Source of the DNA: Arthrobacter rhizophilus | Lineage (GTDB): Bacteria > Actinomycetota > Actinomycetes > Actinomycetales > Micrococcaceae | Assembly: GCF_026241105.1 (NCBI RefSeq) | Contig: NZ_JAPFFT010000013.1 | Span: 56,483-120,482, forward strand | Length of the DNA stretch: 64,000 nt | Direction of reading: 5' to 3' | In this document: positions 56,561 to 63,800 of the stretch, piece after piece | How positions within the stretch are numbered: position 1 is the first letter of the stretch | Layout: the number at the start of each line of letters is the position of its first letter | Notes under the pieces: model-generated | Told to the model about the DNA's origin: nothing | Seen by the model: only the letters and a program-made list of their open reading frames with translations | The model's database searches: none | Translations under genes and position numbers: made by a program

Positions 56561-57175
56561 TTAGCTGGAAATGAACTGCCGTTCGAGGAGTTGCAAGAGA
56601 AGCTCGGCACGTCGTTCGAAGGCGTCGAGATCTCGGGGATCGAGGGCGTCGGTGACTGACTTCAGCCCATCGAATGCGGCCACAATGACCGTTGCGGAGT
56701 CATTGGGATCTCCTGGAAACGTCAACACACCACTTGCCCGGCCTCGTTGAAGGATGCCCGCCACGAGGTCCACCCACGCGGCGAGGGGAGAAGCGCCGCC
56801 GGGATGCCCCTTCACGGAGGCCAGTTGATTGGCAAGGTGCACCACGCCCCAAGCGGAAGAGTCGCTCAGGACGGTTCTGACCATGAACTCCCCGAGAGTG
56901 CGCAATTCCTCAGGCGGATCGTTCTTGCTGAGAATTTCCTCTTGGACGCGGCGTAGCCAGCGTGCCTTTTGCTCGTCGACGACGGCCTGGGCCAACTGCG
57001 CTTTCGAAGAGAAATGAAAGTAGATGGCTCCCTTCGTGAGCCCGACTTCGCGGATGATGTCGTCCATCCGGGTCTGTTCGAAACCCTTTCGCGCGAAGAC
57101 ATCCGCGGCAACCCTAAGGATCTCGCTGCGCGTGGCCGCGCCCTTCGGTGTGCGGCCGGTGTCGCCAATCTCCAT
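56561..57175 (-). CDS. TetR family regulator (ScbR-like)
   Basis: A 204-residue repressor. The HTH is TRSEILRVAADVFARKGFEQTRMDDIIREVGLTKGAIYFHFSSKAQLAQAVVDEQ, where LTKGAIYFHFSSK is the form seen in gamma-butyrolactone receptor relatives (ScbR/ArpA group). The ligand domain is divergent (WGVVHLANQLASVKGHPGGASPLAAWVDLVAGILQRG). ATG 57175 lacks a good ribosome site. It lies between the SDR and a second TetR gene, with operator-like repeats on both sides (56494-56517 and 57187-57210). It probably controls the SDR and itself. Confidence 0.88.
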   Translation of the reverse strand: MEIGDTGRTPKGAATRSEILRVAADVFARKGFEQTRMDDIIREVGLTKGAIYFHFSSKAQLAQAVVDEQKARWLRRVQEEILSKNDPPEELRTLGEFMVRTVLSDSSAWGVVHLANQLASVKGHPGGASPLAAWVDLVAGILQRGRASGVLTFPGDPNDSATVIVAAFDGLKSVTDALDPRDLDAFERRAELLLQLLERQFISS

Positions 57176-57186
57176 AGGAATAAGCT

Positions 57187-57210
57187 ACAAACCGACTGGT
57201 AGGTATGTCA
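57187..57210. promoter_or_regulatory. ARE-like operator 2, between the two TetR genes
   Basis: The element reads ACAAACCGACTG, then GTAGGTATGTCA, an imperfect palindrome with ACCGAC/GTAGGT half-sites 2 bases apart. It aligns with the elements at 56494 and 58283. It sits 12 bases upstream of the TetR gene at 57175 and touches the stop of the ScbR-like gene. Confidence 0.5.
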
Positions 57211-57792
57211 AACCCGCTGAGCGATGGCCGGGAGCATGAAGCGCCACATGTCGTCAATCCGCTTGAGAACGTCCGCTCGTTCCGTCAGCACGTTGGACAC
57301 CATTTGGACGCCCGTGAAGGACGCAACCAGGTACCGGGCGAAGTCTGCGGCATCAATATCGGGCCCTACGTCACCCTCGTGTTGAGCCTGGCGGGTCAGT
57401 ATCTCCATGGTGGCGACCCAGTCCTGGTAGGGGCCTTTCACATCTGCGTTGAAGGCCGAGGCTTCGAACGTCAGCCGGATGCCGGCCCGCACAATTGGCT
57501 CGTCGAGCAACTGTTGGCCGAATGTTCTGCACATGGAGATCATGGTTTCCAGCGCCGGCAACCCGGCCGCGGCAATCTTCTCTCCCGCAACACGCACAAT
57601 ATTGTGCTGTTCGGCGATGACAGCCAGTGCCAGGCCTTCCTTCGACTTGAAATGGAAGTACAGCGCGCCTTTGGTAACGGAGGCGCGTTCCGTGACGTCG
57701 CTGAGGCTCGCATTCCCGTAGCCGACCTCCTCAAAGATCGACGCTGCTCCCTCAATCACTGCCGTTCGGGTGGCTTTGGCACGTTGTTGCAT
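57208..57792 (-). CDS. Gamma-butyrolactone receptor-like TetR regulator (ScbR type)
   Basis: About 194 residues. The HTH is QQRAKATRTAVIEGAASIFEEVGYGNASLSDVTERASVTKGALYFHFKSKEGLALAVIAEQH. The ligand domain RAGIRLTFEASAFNADVKGPYQDWVATMEILTRQAQHEGDV and VASFTGVQMVSNVLTERADVLKRIDDMWRFMLPAIA closely follow ScbR/ArpA receptors of Streptomyces, including the RAGxRL and GPYxxW blocks (family knowledge). The frame is open to 57843, but ATG 57792 is the family-like start. It is followed 32 bases later by a second TetR gene on the same strand. A receptor for a butenolide- or butyrolactone-like signal is the best inference; no AfsA-type synthase is visible nearby. Confidence 0.85.
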   Translation of the reverse strand: MQQRAKATRTAVIEGAASIFEEVGYGNASLSDVTERASVTKGALYFHFKSKEGLALAVIAEQHNIVRVAGEKIAAAGLPALETMISMCRTFGQQLLDEPIVRAGIRLTFEASAFNADVKGPYQDWVATMEILTRQAQHEGDVGPDIDAADFARYLVASFTGVQMVSNVLTERADVLKRIDDMWRFMLPAIAQRV

Positions 57793-57867
57793 GATCAGCC
57801 TGGAGACCTCTCCGGTTTCTGCATCCGGGATACTTGAATACATGAATCCGACTGATCCGCGGGACCG

Positions 57868-58241
57868 GTGCGGGCAATGCCAACGTCTGTTGAACGTGCA
57901 CGCCGCATTGTAGTCCTGGGCTCATCCGGCTTCATTGGAAGTCGGGTCGCAGCGTCGCTTGCCGGATCTGGAGGGGCGCACGTTGTGGTCCTCTCGCGAA
58001 AACCCGGCACCGGGCTACGAAACCATAACGCTACCATTGCGACCGCCGATATTTCGGTCCCTCGAAGCGTGATCCCAATCTTGGCGGTGCGGAAGTTGTT
58101 GTCCACGCCGCATCATATGTGGGCTCCGATCCTCGTCTTGCCGCCAGGTTGAGTTGGTTTCGACGGGTCACTGGCACTCCTCTCAACGTCTTGGCGGATC
58201 TCGAGACACAGGCCGGAGACTTTCAGCGCCGCTCTTGCTGA
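57868..58241 (+). pseudogene. NAD(P)-dependent epimerase/dehydratase, truncated and frameshifted
   Basis: The plus frame from ATG 57868 reads MPTSVERARRIVVLGSSGFIGSRVAASLAGSGGAHVVVLSRKPG, an extended-SDR Rossmann start. After about ISVPR (near 58065) the similarity moves to another frame: DPNLGGAEVVVHAASYVGSDPRLAARLSWFRRVTGTPLNVLADLE, matching the aDvVVHaAsyvGsdp...VNvtGTxNVL core of epimerases. It then stops at 58239-58241. About 120 of some 330 residues remain. It is divergent from the ScbR-like gene, the same partner arrangement seen in some butyrolactone clusters (from memory). Confidence 0.65.
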
Positions 58242-58282
58242 ATTTCCGCTTCCTGCGAAGTCTCCCCGGCGCTCGATATCTC

Positions 58283-58306
58283 ATAAACCGGTTGAACGGT
58301 TTGTTT
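58283..58306. promoter_or_regulatory. ARE-like operator 3
   Basis: The element reads ATAAACCGGTTG, then AACGGTTTGTTT, with perfect AAACCG/CGGTTT arms. It is the best match in the window to gamma-butyrolactone autoregulatory elements and shares about 18 of 24 positions with the site at 56494. It lies downstream of the epimerase remnant with no intact gene beside it, so its original target may have been deleted. Confidence 0.55.
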
Positions 58307-58520
58307 AATGGCCAATCTGACTCTACACTTCAAAGCGGTAGCTCGTTGTGTTTTGCAGCAACCAGCTGAAGGGCAGTAATGGGGGGAGGTGCGGCCGAGT
58401 AATCGACCGCACCTCATCTGCCCGAAGCCGACGGCGTTCGATTTCCTATCTCACATCGTTGTGGTTTAGTATTGACGAGTTGCTCCGGCGGGGACAGAAG
58501 TCCCCGGCAAGCAAAGTTTT

Positions 58521-58596
58521 GGGGCTGTGGCGCAGCTGGTAGCGCACCTGCATGGCATGCAGGGGGTCAGGGGTTCGAGTCCCCTCAGCTCCACCA
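58521..58596 (+). tRNA. tRNA-Ala (GGC), copy 2
   Basis: Identical over all 76 bases, including the encoded CCA, to the tRNA at 22711-22786 (anticodon GGC in loop ATGGCAT). The upstream 30 bases also share GTCCCCGG and an A/T-rich spacer with copy 1. It has its own downstream stem-loop and terminator. Confidence 0.97.
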
Positions 58597-58599
58597 AGT

Positions 58600-58645
58600 G
58601 GGATCTATTCGAAACATGGACGCAGTGTGTGTTTCGAATAGACCC
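58600..58645 (+). other. Stem-loop directly after tRNA-Ala copy 2
   Basis: TCTATTCGAAAC (58604-58615) pairs perfectly with GTTTCGAATAGA (58631-58642), extended by GGG/CCC with one bulge. The loop begins ATGGACGCAG. This is the counterpart of the element at 22792-22834: inner GAAAC/GTTTC and the TGGACGC loop are conserved, while the outer stem changes on both arms. Confidence 0.65.
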
Positions 58646-58662
58646 AATCCTTACTAAGAATT

Positions 58663-58693
58663 GAAAGAGCCACTCGTTTCGGGTGGCTCTTTC
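58663..58693 (+). terminator. Intrinsic terminator of tRNA-Ala copy 2
   Basis: GAAAGAGCCAC and GTGGCTCTTTC form an 11-bp stem around TCGTTTCGG, followed by GTTTTC. It ends the tRNA transcript, as the hairpin at 22851-22882 does for copy 1. Confidence 0.85.
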
Positions 58694-59100
58694 GTTTTCT
58701 CCGGTGTTCTCCCCGGTACGTTCTCGTCCGTACATAACCAGTCAGCGGAGCTGGGCGTTCCAAACACATGCGCCCCCAACCGGTAGACAGGAACCACACA
58801 GGTATAGCGCCGCGGTTCCGAGCGCAGTTGGCTGGAAATGGCAGGTAGTAGCACTCGAGTGTGAAATAGGTACGACGGCGGACACTGCGAGTGTCGTTGT
58901 TTGGAAATGATAGGTGGGAGCCACTCGTGTGACCCGCGCTGATCTTTCATAGCCTGAAGTTCCTTCGGTTGGCAATTTCCGGAGTTGAGTCAGTCAGGCA
59001 AAGAATTTGTAGAAGAAGCGGGTGTCGATGTGCCCTGCAACATGATTTCGACGGAACTGCGTCGCTTCCCGGCGTGGAAAAATCGTAGAACAATCGTCCT
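58694..59100. other. Leader region of the exopolysaccharide gene with a 32-bp imperfect direct repeat
   Basis: No gene is supported. Two related units occur: TGGAAATGGCAGGTAGTAGC followed by ACTCGAGTGTGA (58833-58864), and TGGAAATGATAGGTGGGAGC followed by CACTCGTGTGAC (58902-58934). The start-to-start spacing is 69 bases. Between them is the hairpin GACACTGCGAGTGTC (58891-58905 region). The repeats could be regulator binding sites for the downstream sugar transferase. Confidence 0.45.
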
Positions 59101-60690
59101 TTGGTGGAGCGGACCGGCCCTCGGTGCGAAGATGGTGCGGCAGTGAGTCCAGCAGAAGAAGCAGCCGCTGGTGATCTGAGGTTTGGTCTTCGCACATCCT
59201 TTCTTAGGGATCCTGGGTTCGATCGGTCCCAACGTGACGGCAGACGTTATGCACGCCCCGTATCGGGAGTGTTTTGGGCGCGCCGCTACTACCGCCTTTT
59301 GTGGGTCTTTGACGCCATCGTCATTTGTTCCGTGGCTGCTTTCGCTCAGGTGGCTCGATTTGGATTCGACAATGCCTTTGTTGTCGTTGGCGGCTATCGA
59401 GTGGGTTATTTTCCGGTTTCGGTTGCGATCGCCGGCGCTTGGATGGGGGCTTTGAGCGTTTATCGGAGCCGCGACAAGCGGGTGGTTGGAATAGGGGCGG
59501 ACGAATACAAACGGGTCTTTAGTGCCACTGTAATCCTCCTCGGGCTGCTCACCATGGCGTGCGTTGTTTTCGAAGTAGACATTGCGCGCGGCTATTTTGC
59601 GCTGGCGTTTCCGCTCGGGTGTCTGGGACTGATGACGTCGCGTTGGTCGTTGAGGCGGTGGCTGACGCGGCAGCGTGTTCATGGACACTACCTTTCCAGG
59701 GTCGTCGTCCTGGGTGCCGCCGAAGACGTTCGATATGTCATCAATCAGATAGAGAAGAAGTCCGGACCGGTTTACAAGGTCGTTGGCGTTGCACTGCAGG
59801 GTCCGGAGCGGTCATCGGGCATGGTGGTCAAAGGACTGGACGTGCCCGTTGTCGCTGATATCTATTCAGTCGTGGACGCGGTCGCGGCGACCGAGGCTGA
59901 TGCGGTCATCGTTGCAGGGCAGGTTGAAGGCGGCAGCAGGTTCATCCAGGAGCTCGGCTGGCAATTGGAGGAAAGTTCAACGGAGCTGATCCTGACGACT
60001 GGCCTGACAAACGTAGCTGGTCCTAGGATTCATTCGCGTCCCGTCGAGGGGCTGCCGCTGATGCATGTTGAGCTCCCCCATTATGCCGGTGGCAAGCATG
60101 CGCTGAAACGGCTGCTCGACATTGTCTTGTCGGCCGTGGCTCTGGTGGTGCTGTTGCCCGTGTTTGCAGTGATCGCCGTGCTGATCCGGCGGGACAGTCC
60201 GGGGCCGGTGGTTTTCCGGCAGGAACGCATCGGACGAGGCGGACAAACCTTCATGATGTTCAAGTTCCGCTCGATGGTGGAGACCGCGGAGGATGACCTT
60301 GCCGGACTGCTCAGCCAGAATGAGGGTGCCGGACTGTTGTTCAAAATGCAAAACGATCCTCGGGTAACGTGGGTCGGTCGATGGCTGCGGCGCTATTCCC
60401 TGGATGAGTTCCCACAATTCTGGAATGTGCTGCTCGGGGACATGAGTCTAGTTGGTCCAAGGCCGCCGCTACAGCGCGAAGTGGATGGCTACGAGAGCCA
60501 CGTCCACCGCCGGCTCTACATCAAGCCCGGGCTGACCGGAATGTGGCAGATCAACGGCCGCTCTGAACTTAACTGGCAGGACAGCGTCCGGCTGGACCTG
60601 TACTACGTGGAAAACTGGTCGATCGTCGGAGACATCATCATTCTCTGGCGGACCGCACGAGCCCTGTTCCACCCCACCGGCGCCTACTAG
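59101..60690 (+). CDS. Polyprenyl-phosphate sugar-phosphate transferase (exopolysaccharide initiation)
   Basis: Membrane enzyme that loads the first sugar phosphate onto undecaprenyl phosphate, 529 residues. Four or five N-terminal membrane segments (RLLWVFDAIVICSVAAFAQVARFG, VGYFPVSVAIAGAWMGALSVY, FSATVILLGLLTMACVVFEV, ...) are followed by a Rossmann-like CoA-binding region (RVVVLGAAEDVRYVINQIEKK). The C-terminal PF02397 catalytic domain starts near residue 333: KRLLDIVLSAVALVVLLPVF, SPGPVVFRQERIGRGGQTFMMFKFRSM, SLDEFPQFWNVLLGDMSLVGPRPPL and KPGLTGMWQINGRS. TTG 59101 is the frame start, and GTG 59143 (SPAEEAAAG) is an equally possible one. It opens what looks like a cell-envelope polysaccharide locus. 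Confidence 0.92.
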   Translation: MVERTGPRCEDGAAVSPAEEAAAGDLRFGLRTSFLRDPGFDRSQRDGRRYARPVSGVFWARRYYRLLWVFDAIVICSVAAFAQVARFGFDNAFVVVGGYRVGYFPVSVAIAGAWMGALSVYRSRDKRVVGIGADEYKRVFSATVILLGLLTMACVVFEVDIARGYFALAFPLGCLGLMTSRWSLRRWLTRQRVHGHYLSRVVVLGAAEDVRYVINQIEKKSGPVYKVVGVALQGPERSSGMVVKGLDVPVVADIYSVVDAVAATEADAVIVAGQVEGGSRFIQELGWQLEESSTELILTTGLTNVAGPRIHSRPVEGLPLMHVELPHYAGGKHALKRLLDIVLSAVALVVLLPVFAVIAVLIRRDSPGPVVFRQERIGRGGQTFMMFKFRSMVETAEDDLAGLLSQNEGAGLLFKMQNDPRVTWVGRWLRRYSLDEFPQFWNVLLGDMSLVGPRPPLQREVDGYESHVHRRLYIKPGLTGMWQINGRSELNWQDSVRLDLYYVENWSIVGDIIILWRTARALFHPTGAY

Positions 60691-60811
60691 GGCCCTCCCG
60701 CCCTCCGGCAGTCGGGCTCAGGCTCACAGCTAGGTTGCCGAACGGCATTAGCACTGAATTGTTGTCAAAGTCCCGGGGAGCAACGCAACCCAAATTGGCC
60801 ATGGAGGAATC

Positions 60812-63800
60812 ATGCTTCCAGTTCTTAAGCCTATCTCCCGCACTTGGAAGCAGCGCATCGTACTTCCGGTTGTGATGGCCATCGCAGCAGCTGCGTTACC
60901 ACTTGGTGTGACTGCTGCATCGGCGGCTGGCCCTTGCACTCCGCCGGTTACCAGCCCGATTGCCTGCGAGAATTCACTTCCGGGAACGCCTTCCAGCGAT
61001 TGGGAGGTATCCGGTGCTGGTGATGCGACAATCCAGGGCTTCGGCACCGCCATGAGCGCCAATCCTGGTGACACTGTCACTTTCAAAATCAAGACGCCTG
61101 CCGCGTCATATCACTTCGACATTTTGCGCCTTGGTTATTACCAAGGTCTCGGTGCCAGGAAAATCGCCGCCGGTCTAAGGCCGGCAGCGGCCCTTCCGCA
61201 GGCTCAGCCGGCGTGCCTGACGGATTCCACGACGGGGCTCATAGACTGCGGCAACTGGGGTGTCTCGGCATCCTGGGCAGTGCCCGCGACGGCAGTTTCC
61301 GGCGTGTACATCGCCCATTTGGTCCGTGATGACACCGGAGGGAGCAGCGTCATCCCGTTTGTCGTACGCAACGACGCCGGCTCCTCGAAACTGATCTTCC
61401 AGACCTCGGACGAGACGTGGCAGGCCTACAACACCTACGGCGGCAACAGTCTCTATTCATGCACTGTCGCTTGCCCACCCGGCAGTCCGCAGACCTACAA
61501 AGGCGCCTTTAAAGTTTCCTACAACCGGCCGTTCCACAGTGCGGAGGACGACGGCGGGAACAGTTGGCTGATGTCCACCGAGTACCCCATGATCCGCTTT
61601 CTGGAATCAAACGGGTACGACGTTAGCTACATGAGCGGTCTGGACGTTGCCACCAAGGGTTCGTTGCTGCTGAATCACAACACCTTCCTCTCGGTGGGGC
61701 ATGACGAATACTGGTCCGTCGATCAGCGGGCAAACGTGCAAGCCGCCCGGGACCACGGCGTCAACCTCGCGTTCTTCAGCGGCAACGAGATGTTCTGGCG
61801 GACACGTTGGGAGCCGAGCGTGGCGGGACCCAGCACACCCGGCCGAACGCTGGTGGCCTACAAGGACACGCATTTCGACGCGCCCACCGATCCCGTCACG
61901 TGGACAGGAACCTGGCGGGACCCGCGGTTCGGTACAGCCGGCGGCGGAGGTAATCCTGAGAATTCTTTGACGGGTCAGTTCTTCTTGGTCAACTCCGGTA
62001 CCGCGGACATTAAAGTTCCGGACACATTCGCCAAACAGCGGTTGTGGCGCAACACGGCCGCTGCGAGCCTGGCCGCGGGCCAAACGCTAACGCTCGGCTC
62101 GGGTATCGGCACCCTGGGCTATGAATGGGATATTGACGCCGATAACGGCTTCCGGCCCGCCGGTCTCTTCAAGTTGTCGGCAACCACGAACACGTCTGCG
62201 GAAGTCTTCACGGATTACGGTTCGCAGACCGCCCGGGGAAAAACGGCCACCCATAACCTCACAATGTACAAGGCACCGAGTGGAGCGCTCGTCTTTGGTG
62301 CCGGGACGGTTCAGTGGTCGTGGGGGCTGGACGATTTCACCACAGGCAAGGCGACAGACCGGAACATGCAGCAGGCCACCGTTAACTTGTTTGCTGACAT
62401 GGGCACCCAGCCTGCGACGCTGGCGGCCGGGCTGGTGCCGGCCACGGCGTCCACCGATACGACGGCTCCCATCTCCACTATCACCTCGCCCGTCACGGGG
62501 ACCGGCCTGGCTGACGGCGCCAAGCTCACCATCAGCGGCACGGCTACCGACGTCGGCGGGGTGGTGGCCGGCGTCGAGGTTTCCACCGACGGCGGCACCA
62601 GCTGGCATCCCGCGAACGGCACGACCAACTGGACCTACACCTGGCTCGCGCACGGCAGCCCCGCCTCAACCATCAAGGTCCGCGCCACCGACGACAGCGG
62701 CAACATCCAAGGCTCCCCGGCCAGCGTCACGGTCAACATCCCCTGCCCCTGCTCGGTGTACGGCACCAACGCCCTGCCCGCAGGGGTAGATTCGGGCGAC
62801 CCGAATTCCGTCGAAGTCGGCGTGAAATTCACCTCCGACGCTGCGGGAACAATCAACGCAATCCGCTTCTACAAGAGCACCCGCAACACAGGAACCCACG
62901 TGGGCAACCTCTGGACCTCCGCCGGACAGCTGCTGGCCACCGGGAACTTTTCCGGCGAAACGGCCACCGGTTGGCAGACCCTCACCTTTGCCCATCCGGT
63001 GGCTGTTGCTGCCAACACGACCTACGTGGCCTCCTACTTCGCCCCCGTCGGCCACTACTCGCAGGAAGAGGACTACTTCTACCCGCACCCCTCCGCGTCA
63101 CCTGCCGGCAACAACAGTGTGGACAGCCCTCCCCTGCACTTCCTGCGGAATACCCCGAGCAACCCCAACGGCCTGTATGGCTACAGCTCCAGCTCAACCT
63201 TCCCCACCCAGACTTACCACGCCGAATATTATTGGATTGACGTGGTGTTCAACCCATCCGCGCCTGCGGCCCCGGCAGTGAGTTCAACGTCGCCGGCGTC
63301 GGGGGCGACCAGTGTCGCGGTCAATGCCGCGGTCTCCGCGACGTTCAACCAGGCGGTGACGGCCGGTTCCGTCGGTTTCACGCTCAAGGATTCCGCCAAT
63401 GCCTCCGTGGCCGGGACGGTGAGCTATGACGGTGCCACGAACACCTCGACTTTCACCCCGTCCGCCGCCCTGGCCTACGGCACCTCCTACACTGCCACCG
63501 TCAGCGGGGCCACCAACAGCACGGGGCAGACCATGGCCAGCCCGTACAGCTGGACCTTCACCACCGTGTCCGCGCCCCCGGCCCCGGCGGTGAGCTCAAC
63601 GTCGCCGGCGTCGGGGGCGACCAGTGTCGCGGTCAATGCCGCGGTCTCCGCAACGTTCAACCAGGCCGTGACGCCCGGTTCCGTCGGTTTCACGCTCAAG
63701 GATTCGGCCAACGCTTCGGTGGCCGGGACGGTGAGCTACAACAGTGCCACGAACACCTCGACCTTCACCACGTCCGCGGCCCTGGCCTACGGCACCTCCT

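Noticed and set aside
22787..58520. Integrated genomic island with the two tRNA-Ala copies as attL/attR
   Set aside because: Flanking similarity extends beyond the tRNA on both sides (promoter side, hairpin, terminator), no integrase or relaxase was found, and codon use of most genes is native. Paralogous tRNAs or an old duplication explain it better.
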